This document shows, one piece after another, positions 37,191-51,212 of a stretch of 64,000 nt of DNA (positions are counted from its first letter, which is position 1; every line of letters begins with the position of its first letter). Both the position numbers and the translations under genes were made by a program. Source of the DNA: Anastatus disparis. Taxonomy: Eukaryota; Arthropoda; Insecta; Hymenoptera; Eupelmidae. The stretch covers positions 7,316,001 to 7,380,000 of the forward strand of contig JAFFSR010000004.1 in the NCBI GenBank assembly GCA_017163975.1, in the 5' to 3' direction. The notes under the pieces were generated by a model, which was not told the origin of the DNA, made no database searches, and saw only the letters and a program-made list of their open reading frames with translations.

Positions 37191-39138
37191 CTTGCTTATA
37201 AAGTTAATATATTTAAAAAATAATAACAACACTTTTTGAGATAACATATATAAATATCCAAGTAAATATCAAGGACTCTCAACATGTGTTTAAAAATTTA
37301 TACTTTTTATAAAAATTTTCAGTCTTTTTATATTTTTACAACTTTCAATTTTCATTCTGCTGCATTTTTTTATAAAAGATTTTAACGATGAATATTTTTT
37401 AAATTCTACACCTTATTTTTAATCGTGAAATTAGTATTGATTAGTATGAATTATGTTTAGCGTAAATTTTAAAAAATATTATGAAAATTTTAATATGTTT
37501 GCAATTGCAAAGAACTCAGTTTTATTTTGTTTATACGGCTAAAATTGTTGTTTGTAAGATTATTTTCATGATATTACACTGAATACCCTTTACGGTTGAA
37601 AGCATGATTCTCAAAAATTTCAAGCTCAGCTTTCAATAAATAATGAAAGTTTACGTTGAATCAACGTGAATTTATAATGTTTTTCGATGAACTGTTTGCA
37701 GATTCGTTATGTTACTATTTCTCTCATAATTCTTAATTAATAGTTCATTGAAAATCATTAAAATATCATGTAAATTCTAATTTTATGTGTATTAGTAATT
37801 TATTTTTTAAGAAAAATATTTTATAACTTATTAACTTTCATACATGAATATTAAAAAGTTATTAAGTTCAACTATTGAAGTTGGTTTTCTTCTTAATTAT
37901 CAAACAATTTTATTAATTTATTAAAATAAACGAAATGATAATCTTTTCTATATTATTCCTATCTCCAAAAAAGGTTTTATAACTTTTTAAAAGATTTAAA
38001 TATTTAAAAGCATTTTAATTAATCATTATTTTTTATTTTTCCTAAAGACGTATTTTTTTCTTACAAAATAAAGTCTCAAGTATTTATGTCATACTTACAA
38101 GCACATCATTATGTAGAATTTTTATTTTTGAAAAGGTGCAGCAGCGGAGAAAAAAATTCTCGCGCTTTAAATTAATTTTTTTTTTAATATCGTATATCGC
38201 AACATACAAAGCTTCGTTCATACGCAGTAGATAAATGTATGTCACATTAAGATACATTTTACTTTTGTTTGTAAAACAAATTTAATAAAACAGAAAATAA
38301 AATGGAAATTAAATTATTTTAATGAGTTATTCAAAAAGCAAACTTTTTTAATTACATTAAACAACCTCATGAATTCGTGATAAATTAAAGAAGAGTTTCT
38401 TTTTATTACACAAAAAATTTATGTAAAAAAAGAGAAAAACTTTATTTAGCTACACTAATTCACTCCGAGTTGTGTAATTCATCACGAATAAGAGATATAA
38501 TAAAAATTTCATTCACATTTTATGAATACGCGATCAATCTCGGCTACGACAGCGCCTTGACAAACTATTTTATTGATGGGTACGTTGGTTTTTGAGGCCT
38601 TGAATTTTAGTATAAAAAATATATATCACCCACCATGAAATTCAATGAAAATATTTTTAAAATATATAACCGTTTTTATTACATTATTGTTATTCCATTC
38701 TTAAATTTAATAAATTTTATTTTTATGCAAACTTTTCACAATACACCTTTAAAAGTTTTATGAATTTAAATCCTCAAACAATTTTTAAATTCTAATTTTT
38801 TACATTGCCTTTTCCCATTTGATGGAAATTATTTAACGTAAGAAGACAAATATTAACTTAATTTTTATTCAAACGAGATTTTAATCGAATTCCCATTTTA
38901 CTCGCAAGAAATACGCAGAAGGCATTAAGATTATATTACCAGCGTGCAATTTTCTCATCGAGATATTAATTCTAAATGTATATTAATGTTTAAAACAAAA
39001 CTTTATTATACCTATTTATTTTACAGAACGAAGTTTCTATCAATAATATATAAAACAGGAATGCATATAATTTTCAATACATAAAATGTTCAATTATAAT
39101 TTATTTGTTTATAGTAACTTCTCATACACGCTTAAAAA

Positions 39139-39263
39139 TAGTCCTTTATGCAACCAGAGCCCAAAACATACGATTCACGCACGAGCTGAGTTTCTCGAGT
39201 GCAGTGGGAGCAACAAAAAGGTAAGCGCGTGAACTACACTGCGCACGTCTTTACTATTTTTTA
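39139..39263. mobile_element. Decayed copy of the GC-rich hairpin element
   Basis: ACGATTCACGCACGAGCTGA, GTTTCTCGAGTGCAGTGGGA, GTAAGCGCGTGAACTACACT and TACTATTTTTTA follow 31199-31305 in order. The hairpin is weaker and the GAGCGAAGCGAG loop has changed to GAGTGCAGTGGGAG. Confidence 0.65.
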
Positions 39264-40681
39264 GATTTAACTGGAAATTTTTTAGATATTTAAATGTATA
39301 CGTTTTCACCAAATGATTAAAATTAAAAAGAAAAAATAAACTCTCAACCTCGTTAATATTCTACTCTAGAATAATATGCAGGGAACATAAGAAATTAGAT
39401 TGGAAGAGGTCAATTAGCGTCGAAAGAAGGTTAAACAAGCTTTTAGTCATTTTCGTACCGAAACTCAAATTTTTTCCTCTCGTCAAACAATAACAGTGAA
39501 AAATTGTATTACAATTTTTATTCTTTGAATAATCTCGTAAGAATGATCTTTAATGGATTTATAATCCGTTAGACAAAGAGCTATTTTTGCACTAAAAGCA
39601 CCATTTTTATTCAAATTATTTTTAAAGCTTCAAAAGAATAATGTGATTCCGAGAAAAAAATAACAAAGGCAAAAAAATCATGTTTCATACGGTGTGAATT
39701 AAAGATTTGTAAGAAAGACGTGTTTTTTTAATTATGAAAATTTTGTTTATCAAACAGAAACCTCGTTTTCTTTTACTATTTTTTAATTCAAAGCAAAATA
39801 ATATTTACTAAACATACTTATTCACACAACATCGATCTAAATAATTTCAACTAAGATTTTAATTACATTTAATTATAATTAATTACATCAATTGTGTAAT
39901 TAAGATTTTCAGAATTATATCAAACTTTCATATCTCAAAGTGTAATTAATTTAATCCCTCTAGTCATTGCATCAAAGAAAATATTTCAAGAAGAAACACT
40001 TTAATCGTGTTATTTAAGCAGTTTTAAATCTGGCTTACCGGCTGTCAAACAGATACAAAAAGGTGTACTTTAAAGAAATTATTAATACACAATTTTTTTT
40101 AAAGAACCGGCCTTGCTTTGAAATTAATAGTAGGACTGGCGTTTAAATGTGTAGACATAATTTAAGTGACGGTGAGAAGTATTAGTTCATGGATGCTGCG
40201 AAGAAAAATAAGAGAATGACACTCGAAGAAAAAATTTTCTACACGTAATCTATCTCACATTTTCTCTGTTGTACTATATATTTTCTCGTTCTATTTCTAC
40301 TTTTTATTTTTATTTTCTGTACGAGTTTCGATCTACTTCATCTTTTTTTTCTAAATTAAAGCTTATATGGGTGAAAATATCTTGTTTTTCAAATACTAAT
40401 TCTTCAAATTGAAATTAAAATAAAATAATGTTCATCGTTGATTTTTAGATGTTTTCTAAAGGAATGTGTACGAAATGTATGAAATAAGGAAATGCAGGAA
40501 AACTCATACATGTGGTTATTAATATTTACATTTAGCAAGTTATGAAAATAAAAAAAAATAATATGCGGATATGGAAAGAAATACGAAAGAATAAATGATT
40601 AAAATGGCAAAAACAAGTGAAAAAATCAAGATTTGGTCAGGCTTTTGAAGCAAATAAAAGAAAAATTAAATTTATGTTTTG

Positions 40682-40770
40682 CAGTTAACAATTTTTTTAT
40701 GCGCGAAACTTCATAAAGTTTCGAAGTTAACAAATTTTTTTTATGCGTGAAATTTCATTTTTCGCAACGA
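40682..40770. repeat. Tandem duplication, about 44 bp unit
   Basis: AGTTAACAATTTTTTTATGC then GCGAAACTTCAT is followed directly by AGTTAACAAATTTTTTTTAT then GCGTGAAATTTCAT. Two copies with small differences. Confidence 0.8.
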
Positions 40771-42599
40771 TGTTTTAAGCTATTTATATTATTGCAATCT
40801 CTTTCAAGTTTGACAAGTTTGCTATAACAAAATTTTATACTTTTGTATTCCTATAGAACAAAAACTGAAAAAAGTTTTTTTTCGGAAATACAGGAGATTA
40901 ATCTTAATTCCTTAAATCTTACTTCTTTTGAGTATTTATTAAGCTCACTGTTGAACTAACAAATTTTTATGCTTACTTGCGTTGGAAAATTGACAGGTTA
41001 TCTTTTACTACTAATTATAAGATTTAAAATACCAAAATACATAATTTTAATTAAACATAATTATTAATACCTATTATATCATCTATACTCGAAGAAATAG
41101 ATTTAATATCTTAATGTAAAGGTTTTGATCTTGGATAAGATCCTAAAAAATATGTATAATCTAAAAAAAAATTAGCCTTTAAGTCAAATAACATTTTTAA
41201 CCAAAACTAAAACATTTTTTTCAGTAGAATCCTAGTTCGATGGAAAAAGTATAAAACAAGTACAGGAAAAAGTGATTGTGAATCCTTTTGACATATCTCG
41301 TTTAAAAATCATTTTTCATATGTACGGATTTACAGTAACAATTAATTGATGAAAATAAAATCTGAGCCGAAATAATAAAAGCTCAAATGAAACGTATACC
41401 TTTTAAAGTAACACAAAATAAATCTCGGTTGAAACTGGATCTTTTTTCTCCATAATCCTTTTTTTTCCAACGTAAAAAATTTACTCACTTCATAAAAGTA
41501 AAAAATATTTTTCATTGCAGAAACACGAAAATATTTTTATTTAATTTTGTTAAATTTTCTAAATTCTTTACTTTTCATGTTTACATACGCACAATTCCTT
41601 CGCATTGTTTGTAAAATAAATCTTTCAAGCATAAAATAAAATAGTTTCTAAAGTAATATTTTCTCTCTATTAATTTCTTTAAAGTAATTTTCATCTTATT
41701 TTTAAGCACGTAACATAATATATTTAGGATAGACATGATATGCCGGACACTCGAGTATACAGCTATAGAGCAGCAACAGCAGGATCATTTTCTATTAAAG
41801 GGGAAAGCATGCTGCTACTATACGTGACCCCCATTGCACGTTTATATACACATGTATATATATATACTGGGTAAGACTAGAAAATCTTTTGTGCATCTTC
41901 CGTGGTATAATACGACTTGTGCAGAGAGAGAACCAGAGTACCTGCGTGATGATAAAATTGAAAGATCTATCCTTGTATATAAGCTCGCTGTAGTCATGTG
42001 TCTCGTACAAAATGTAAAGTGTCAGTAAGAGAGAAAGGTAAGAGAGATGGAGAAAGATAAAAGCAAAAAGGGGTAATGTATATAGAATGAATAGGAAGAA
42101 AGTACCACTAGGTCAGCTATGAAATTCACATCAAAAGCATCCAATAACATTCCTTTTCTCTTAGTGTTTCTCTTCTTTATGCAATTTTCGCGTACTCAGC
42201 TTTATACACATATATAAATGAACGAGGAAAGAGCAGTTGGATTCTCTACCTCTCTGTTATTCAATGTATATAATGTAAATGTATAGCGCGTAGTAGCTTT
42301 TGGTGTGTTCCCAAAACGTGACTCTAGTATAATCCTCAACATTTTGCATGACAATTGATATTTTGCACAAACTGAGCACAGTCATTTTGCGACAACGGCA
42401 TTAGAAGTAAATATGCTTTTTCGGGCTTATATATTACAAAAGATTTTGTCAATTGTTTCGAATATTTTGTAATCAATATCGGGTGCGTGTTAATTTTAAT
42501 TACACACTCATTGTTAACGAGCTCATTCATATTTATTTTAAATATTTATCGAGGCTAATTGTAATACTTGTATGGAAATAATTTTTTGCTTATAACCGA

Positions 42600-42970
42600 T
42601 GATTAATGTTAACGATTGTTTATAATTGATATTTACAGCAGTAATTGATATATTATGAAAAGTTATTATCAGCATTTATTAACAGCTATCAATAGATATC
42701 AACAGTTATCAAGAATTATTTTTCAAAAAATGTGTATTACAGAATATCATTTTTGTAAAAAGTAGTTAATAACTGTCAATAACTCTTAATGACTGCCGAC
42801 AAATGATAATATTAGTTAATAGTCACTAATAACAGTTAAGAACTTTTAACAACTCTTAAAAATCATTACCAATTGTAATAATCATTAATAACCGTCAATG
42901 ATTGTTAGTAAGTATCAACTGATGTGATAATCGTTAAAAATCATTAACAAACGTTAAAAACTTTCGCCAA
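42600..42970. repeat. Degenerate repeat of about 10 bp (TTAATAACTG type)
   Basis: From 42766 the DNA reads as successive ten-base words: TTAATAACTG, TCAATAACTC, TTAATGACTG, and further on CTAATAACAG, TTAAGAACTT, TTAACAACTC, TTAAAAATCA. The period shifts a little, and similar words start near 42600 (TTAACAGCTATCAATAGATA). It has no coding capacity and no other explanation here. Confidence 0.75.
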
Positions 42971-45900
42971 ATATGAAAATCTTTAATAACTGTTGTTCAT
43001 GTTTTAATATTCAAGGTTAATAACAATCATAAAAAAGTTACCTTTATGGGTATTAATAATGCAATTTTTTTTCAAAGAATTCCTATTTACAAACAATAGT
43101 TCGTTAAACATAAACTCACGCTCAATAAAACGAACATTTACTGCTCATAAACTTTTCAATGAGATTCTAATTTAATTGAAATTTTATCAACTATTTATTT
43201 TAGTTTCACAGGATGAATAAGTCTAAAGAGACATGCAGGTGCTACGAAGCTGCTAATGAAAAAATCAAATTCTGAAATAAAAATTGTATTTCATCTTCGT
43301 TAATGGAGTCGAGTCTTGTTTTTAATTTGAAGAAAATATAGACATTTTTTACGTATTTAATGAAATTAAAATAATATGTACATTACGATATCATCTTTAA
43401 TATTTTCTTTAAAATGTAAATTTTATTTAAACAAATGAAAAACTTTTTTTTCAATCGAAAGCTATAGGCTTAACTTTTTTCATATGAACGCTATGTAAAG
43501 ACTTCTTCATCGAATCATCCTTTAAAAAACAAAATAAATTGTAAAAAATATTACAGAAAAAATTTTAAACTGGAGTGTTTGTTAATCCCTACAAACGACA
43601 TTTTTTATGTGATTTTTTTATCATGAATGTCGTGAGTCAATTCTTGAAAGTAAAACGCATGAATAGAAAATATTCTGCAGTATTAATTCATACATATTAT
43701 CAATAGTTATAAATAGAATATAAATATACGTAAAGAGATAAGAATTTTCATGTTAATAGTCTATATTTTATTGAAATTAATTATTGTTGGTTTAATATCT
43801 AATTAAGCAAACAATTATAACTGAAAATCTTATTTAAAAATACGTCAAATCATTAATAAAAAAATTTATTTCTCATTTCAATTTCACATAAATCATATTA
43901 TTGAAAGAACGAGCGTGCGACGGATTTCATAAAAATTTTATATCACCCGTCATAACTTGAAGAATAATCACGCCATATTCACTCCTGCCGGATTAAAATC
44001 CATTTCTTCTACTTCATGTAATCATAAAACCTGCTGAAATTTCATACGTGTCTATAATTTTTTTTCATTCTTAAAGCAGTGACGTACAATATAACATCCA
44101 CACGATCCTCGTGTTCTTATTCATTCTTTTAATTTAATATTTCATTTGATTCTTGGCAAGTCTAAGTGCAAGAGATAAATTTTTATTAAAATGTTTGACA
44201 TTCTTTATATAAATTTAATTAAGAATTTATGTTTTTTTTTCTTATTAAGTATTAAGCTAACGGTAATAAATTTAAATAATTTATACGAATTTATGATATT
44301 ACAATTCTCATCTCGTACGTACATTCATAAAACACAACAATTCTATTCGCAGCCATTAATAATGTATATGCATCAATATAGTAAAATCTATTTTAGTACA
44401 TCCATAATACTAAAAAAAAAGTAAGAGTCGACAATATTCTCCGAAACGTCGATATTAATAATAAAAAAGTGTATAAAGAAAAAGTTCGCTCGTATAAAAG
44501 ATCAATAAACTTGTCCTCCTCTCATTTACATTACAATTTAACAATGAGCCTTTTCTCTATTATTGTACAAAGAAATACAAGGCAATAATAGACCTTGTAA
44601 AACACAATACGTTGTACGTAATGTTATACAGACAATGACACACATTCAATTCGTATACGACACGCAAAAATACAATAACACAGGACCGACAAGAAAAAGC
44701 GTAAAAAAATATATAAAGTATCGAACGAAATAATACGTATGAAGAGCAGAAAAATAGATACTACACTTTTAACAGAATAAAACATTATACGAACTGCTGG
44801 GGTAATAGAGAAAGAAATATTGTAAATTGTGTGATATTTTAATTGTTAATCATAAAAGGTTTACAAAATTTTTAATTTTTGAATGAAAATTCAAAATTTT
44901 AGTGTTGGGCTTAAGATAATCGCCATATTCAGGTTTTTTGGCAGTTTCAATCATTTTTTACTTAAACTGATTCAAAATTTTTGTTTTAAGGTTTTTGAAA
45001 TTATCACAAAGTCTAAAGAAAATCTTGATTTCAAAATTAACGGAATTTGAAAATTTGGATTTCTTATTTTTTAATTTTTATATTTTATTGACGGATTTGT
45101 TATTAATTTGCTTTACGAATTTAAGAATTCATGAATGAAAATATTGAATCTATTTTGATAGAAAAGAGCGAAAAACCACCAAAAATTTATAGATTTTCAT
45201 CCGATATTTTTTCACTTCTAAATTTTATTTACCATTGGTTTGGATTTTGTTTAATTAATTGGCAAGTATAATGAGTTTATGAAATAGATCGAAAATCGTC
45301 TATCACATCAAAAACAAATGTTCTAATAAATGAGATAACGCCCTACCTCACAATTGCTTTTATTTTGTCACTGCTCATTCTGTAGTTCACATTCTTATAT
45401 TTATCTCTTATAGAAATGAAGTAGTATCATTAATAACTTGTATTTTTCAACTCACAATGCAATATTTTAACTTCGAACTACGTAATCACAAAATATCCTT
45501 AAATCATTTTGATCATTTCTTGTTAGAAAATATGTGCTGACGAAATGTTTTGTTACATGGTCGACAGTAGCAGTTTTGTTCTACCAAACTATATCATCAC
45601 CTCAAGCAGGCTGGTCGATCGATACATATTTTTCGTACCTTTCTACGGCTTTATGATTTAAGGATACTAGAATCTGTATAATACTATATTTTTTATTCCA
45701 TTTTTTTTTTTTTTATTAAAAAGAATAAGGCACACCAATCACAAAAAAAATAAAGCACTACGAATTTATAATAATAATTTTGACATTTTTTAATTATATA
45801 AATAAATTTTAATTAAAAAAAAATATAAGATTAAGATTGTGATTTAAGATTCAAGACGATTTGTTCGAGACCGATAACTTCGAGAGCTCAATTTATCTGA

Positions 45901-47230
45901 AGGACTTATCTTAGTTTTGATTCTCTTAAAGAAATAAAATTTCACGATTAAAAGTTTTTTATCCTCTTTATTTTACGATTTGAATGTATTACAATGACCT
46001 ATATATCATTTACTTAGTTTTTTTCTTACTATTTGTAGACCATCTTTGTAACATCTAATTTTATGTTGTCCATGAATATTATTTCATTTATTGTTTTGTA
46101 AAATATATTATATGTATCTTTCTGTATTTCTTTTTAGTTCTCACTATAATTTTTGTGAAATTTAAATGTGATTAATTTATTAAAATTTCAAAGCATTACG
46201 ATGTGTCTGTGATCTAACCAAATTCAGCATTATACTGTGTAAAAAAGTGTCACCTAGGTAGTGAAAAAGCGTTACCTAAGTGTGGATTTAGATCCCCCAT
46301 AGCTACAAAATATTTAACATTTATTAAATAAATCATATTAATTATAATAACTTTCAATATAATTAAGTGGCACACTGCCCTGTTGAAAGTAACGTGTTAC
46401 TTTACTACTATGAAAAAAGTGCGAATAAGTAGCTATACTAAAAACTAATACGCAGTATTTCCACGCATGAAAGAGATCTTCGTTACGTTTTTAGGCTCAC
46501 TGCTTTTCCAAAATTCGAAGCGAGGACGCGTATTAATCTTTGAAGCAGCTGCTTTTCCTCACGTGCAGACTTATAAGATTGCTGCGATATAAAATCTTTT
46601 GAGTAAAAGTGGAAAAAAATCTCATTTTTGGTTCATTGTTTGAGATGATTAAGTGGTCATTACCATTGCGCTAAAAGTATAATATTCATTACCTTAACTT
46701 TATTTAAATTCTAGTCAATCCCATATTTTATTGTCAGAAAATTAAAGTTCTGATTATAGATATGAGAATTTGAAAAAACTAGAGTTGGCTCCAGAAGGAT
46801 AAGTCAAGTCTTTAGCTGATTATTTTCAAATAAAGTACATAATGTTTTTATTCAAGAATTTATGTATTTTTAATAATAAAAATAGTTGAATAAATTTGGT
46901 TTTCTATACACATGCTATTATCACCGATTGTATTTCAAGAAATTCTTCACTAGAAACTATTCACTTCTAAATTTTTTGTCAACATTTTATAAGTCGATAA
47001 ATGTAGATATAGATAAAGAAAGTAGGCGAAGAAGTAAAAGGGATAGAATTACCATACCTAGGGGAAAAGTCAAAAAGAAATAATACGAATGCGTGAAATT
47101 AAGTTTTTACTGTTTGATCATATAAAGTATGTATATACCTACAGAACATACGATGAAACTTTTATAAAATTTCATCTACTTAATAATTAATAACAACTAA
47201 ACAAAATGAAGTAGAAGTTTTACTAAAATA

Positions 47231-47275
47231 TATTATTAAATATATATATATACATATATATATTATACTATATTA
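47231..47275. repeat. AT-rich palindromic TA tract
   Basis: TATTAAATATATATATATAC then ATATATATATTATACTATAT is nearly self-complementary TA-repeat DNA. It is a simple-sequence tract with no known role. Confidence 0.7.
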
Positions 47276-50200
47276 TTAAAAAAAAATAAATCTGTAACAC
47301 GCAACAAAATTGTACTTTTAAAGTAATCTTTGTGCGTTTATTTCGTACAGTTATCATGAAATCAGGATTTATGACGATAACAGACAGTATGATTACATTT
47401 TTAAAAAGTATGTTATTTTAACTTATAAAATAAGATCCCTGTGGCACCGCCTTTTTTTACAACTATTTGTTATACATTTTTTTGTTATTTATTATTATTG
47501 GAATATATAAGAATAATTCTTGTTATAAAAAGTCAATCTACTTAAAATATATATTTCTGTAAACGATATCTGAGAAATAAGACAGTTTTATAAATCTTGT
47601 AAGCTACATATAAAAATTTCTTTTTTTAAAAGAGCCTTTTTTTAACCTGAACAGATGTGTGATTTACAACGAATATTTTTACTATTGTTTTAAAACACTT
47701 TACTTTAATTTCGGCTTACTATTCACACAATCTAAGTTTGCTCGTGATGATATTAGAAAATAAAACTTTAATATAATAAACATGATAAATTGTTTTATTT
47801 ATTTCTATCCCAGTTCCAATAATTATTTATAGCCATAATTTTTAATTAAGTCAAAAAATACTTGAAGAAATGGTAATTTAAGTTATGGAAAAATTTTTAT
47901 TGGGTTGTACTGTTTTTATTAATATTTGAAAACCACCCGATATTAAAATACAATTAAAAAGTATCCAGCTAATCGTGATGGAAATTCAAATGGTTGCCAT
48001 ATCCAATAGCATGAAAATATACGTGGGTTGACAATTTTTTTTATTTAAAGGTACTGGCAATCACGGGAAATTATATTATTTTAATATATAAGTACTTGAT
48101 ATTGATTTAAAAATAGAAAATAATAAAATTTACCTTTGAATTCAGAGCTCATGAAGCAGAAAACGAATTGAAAGCACACAATCAAAGGGAAATAGTAGAA
48201 TAAAAGAAAACATTGAATAGAGATAAAACGCCACGTTTAAGTGGATAAAAAAATCAAATACAAGGGTATGGCAAAGGTGAGAGTAAAGTAAAATAAAAAT
48301 AAAATGTATTGAAAGAAAGTCTAATAAAGTATTTTTTAGCATTGAAAAACTTTAAATTATTTTTTTAAACGTATATTGCAGTTATGAGCTTTCAAAAAGC
48401 TTATTTGTGAGCAAACTTTTTATTTCATGATTTTAAATTTAACTTATACAAATTAATCTGCTCTTTTAATTATTGAAAAATTTGAAAAGTTCTACAATAT
48501 TCACACTAAATTAGATAAAAACGAAAAAACATTTAATTATTCCACTATTTGTTCCAAATGTCTGATAAAATCTTGATTTTTTCACTTATATTTACAATTT
48601 TCATCGTTGATTTTCCCACACTTCTCTTTATTTCCTCAAATTAATTTTTTTCTAATTTTTATATTTTTACTAAATGTAAGTATTAATATGAGTCTAGTAC
48701 ATTACTTTGCGTTACCTTAATACTTACGTGTTCGTGGGCATATTCTCCTTTATTTGTATGTTTATTTGTTTCTTAAAGATTTATTGTAGGACCCTTTTAA
48801 ATCTTTTTTAGAGATTTGAGTAATTTATTTTTTTAATTTTCTTGATTGTTATGCATAAAGTAGTTTAGGCCCTCGTGATAAGATCATAAATAATTGATTT
48901 TGATAAAATTACCATATTTATTTTGACATATTTTACTTTGACCTTACAAAAATTTGAAAAGAACATAAAATTTATATGAATCCATACGGGTATGACGGGA
49001 ATCGATAAAAATAATATAATGAAATCAACGAAAAAAATTATTTTATTGTGGTTTAACAATAATGAAATTATATAAATTCTGAGTTTATCGTTTTACTGTA
49101 AGATTACATTAGGTTATCATTTCCCTATATAAATCATAAGTATATACGAAATAAAATGAAATTCTACAGAGTATTTGGATAATATATGTCACCCTGAAAA
49201 GTTAGAGTGAGGGTAAATATTAAAACAATTAAAGCAAGAAAGTTATAAAGTTATTTATGTAACAATAAACAATTAAATTATGAAGTTAATACTTCAAAAA
49301 AGTTTGATGAAAATGAAAAAAGAAGGCAAAACTACATTAAAGACAATTAACGGAACATCCAGAATGACATCCCGAGCAAGTGTGTATCTAATTGACTTGA
49401 TATTTAGAAGGACACGTGCATGTATATTAAAGTTTATATTACGAAGTTAACAATTAAAATATCTGCCTTTGAGTAAAGTTTTCCATTTAAGTGTTTAGAA
49501 AAATTCTTATACTTTAACTTTTTAATTTAATATTATCACAGCGTCCATTTTCTACACATAGAAGCAAGTATTTCATAATAAATATATATTAAAATTTATT
49601 GCTAGCCGAGCGGACGAGTAAGCGAAGCCTGTGGACAAAAAGATGAGAGTCGAGAATTTAACTGAAAAATAATAGCCTAGAACACAAAGCAAGAGCAGGA
49701 ATTGACACAGTAAAATAGGATAGGAGAATGAATGAGGCTGAATATAATTGAAACAAGGAGTGACCGTGCTTTAAAATGACAATAAAATGAGAAATACAAT
49801 GAGTTGAGATAAAAAAGTTAATAGGATATGAGCAAAGTTATGGAATCAATGAAAATTAAGTGGGTATATTATTAGGATGAGATACGTTTACAATTTTATT
49901 TTTAAATAATCTAATTGCGTCTTATTAAATTAAAAATCGATTTTCTTTAAATTTACTAGTTTTAAAACTCATGAAAATTAAAGAATTATTATGTTACAAT
50001 GTGTTCACATTAACAAGGAGAGTAATTTGTATTTCAGACATTTTTAAAATTGTAAGTTGTTTTTTTTAAATTTTAAGATTTTTTATTAACGTTTAAACTG
50101 ATTTTTTTTCAATAGTATTATAGGATAGTTGATATCATAAGTTCAATATTTAAAAAAAATTCAATGTTGAATTTCGGTTTATATTATATACCAAATTTCT

Positions 50201-51122
50201 GTTTCATCTTTATTCTTTCATAACTTTTCAACAAATTATGTTTCGATTAAACTATTAACTTTCATAAAAATATGGTGCAAGTTCTATAAAATTACAAGTT
50301 AGAAAACTGTAGCAGTAATAATTTTAAATAATTTTGAAATTTAAACAAAATACGATTTTTTTTTTCATATTTTTCATAAGAAAAGCTATTTTAAGGTAAG
50401 AAGAAAAGTAAAAAACCAAAATATCCTATATTCTCTATGCAAGATTGAAAATATCTTGAATATTTTGCTAACATTTCTCACCAAATTAAAACGTACTAAA
50501 TTTAGTTAAATATTATAATTATTAAACCATTTAAGGTGAAATTAATTTATTATTAAAATAATTTAGACTTTTTAATGGTAGATCAATGATAAATTTTGGA
50601 AAATATTAAAATTTTTCGAAATGATTTGAATTGATTTTAAAATTTTATTTCATTTTTGCCCAACCATATTGTGTAAATTTTTATTTAAGACAGCAAAGTA
50701 TACTCATAAACTTAATATTTGAATTGTAATTCAAATAAATAATTTTCATTATTTCCTTTGATCAATTCCATTTTAATCTTAATGAGTGAAATTATCCCTT
50801 TGTAATTCTAAACCTTTCTCTTTATATAACCAACGTATTCCTTTAAAGTGTATAACAATTGCTGTAATCGAATTGGAAGCCCCATACGATTAGATTGTAA
50901 CACAGCTCTATACGATCGAATTAAATATACCCTCTATTACCTTTCCTTTTCCTTTATTATGAGTATATTCATGTGTGCAGGTTGCATTGCTTACACAGTA
51001 CCGTAGGCAAACGCTTGAAAATTCAGCTTTCGAGATCAGTTTACCGTTCATAACGCATATAGCTTTAGATAAAAGGATAGAATAATCTTGTTCTAGTTAT
51101 GAATGGAAAATAGTGTACGTAC

Positions 51123-51212
51123 CCATGTATGGTTTTGTGCCAGACATCGAAGTCGCCAGCTGATCACCTTCTAGTTCAGCTGCGATATTGAAGTCCGTTA
51201 CGTGTGCGTGAC
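51123..51212 (-). CDS. STK32: STK32 exon A: DFN motif and activation segment
   Basis: This internal exon of 90 bases starts after the acceptor TTCGTTGCAG and ends at a GTACGT donor. It reads (G)[17 protein letters not shown] then [12 protein letters not shown], and its last base G completes an alanine codon with exon B (M-A-PE). The metal-binding DFG motif of ordinary kinases is DFN here, which is a family mark of STK32/YANK kinases. GTKPYMAPE is the end of the activation segment and peptide-binding loop. The first two bases GT need an upstream G to make the glycine that normally precedes this histidine (EHGH or EQGH in relatives). The preceding exon with HRDxKPDN was not found up to 64000. 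The borders are chosen because both splice sites are good and the phases fit. Confidence 0.9.

Larger units (their letters stand above)
27768..51122 (-). other. STK32 intron between exons A and B (23.4 kb)
   Basis: Donor GTACGT at 51122 and acceptor TTCCAG at 27768 border a 23,355-base intron. It contains two SINEs (28467-28675, 30522-30724), hairpin and MITE elements at 28700-28824, 30747-30985, 31033-31081, 31168-32192, 33714-33822, 36933-37190 and 39139-39263, a short tandem duplication at 40682-40770 and a 10 bp-periodic tract at 42600-42970. Pockets with lower AT (41740-42330, 46440-46580, 50880-51060) have no clear frame. No further exon is needed, since A and B join in phase. Confidence 0.85.
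12598..51212 (-). other. STK32: STK32-family kinase gene, 3' part (four exons, three complete introns)
   Basis: This is the span of the only recognisable gene. Four minus-strand exons join in one frame through GT-AG introns: 51212-51123, 27767-27320, 16910-16668 and 12859-12598. The joined frame begins inside a codon and ends at a TAG, giving 346 residues. The protein belongs to the YANK/STK32 group of AGC-like serine/threonine kinases. This is shown by DFN in place of DFG, the TKPYMAPE activation-segment end, the VDWWGLGV helix-F motif and the tail LNCDPTFELEEM followed by KPLHKKKKRLAK. The HRD catalytic loop, the ATP-binding lysine and the glycine loop are not in the window, so the gene is cut at its 5' side. 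Introns of 23.4, 10.4 and 3.8 kb are long and full of repeats. The substrates and role of this family are poorly known. Confidence 0.93.
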
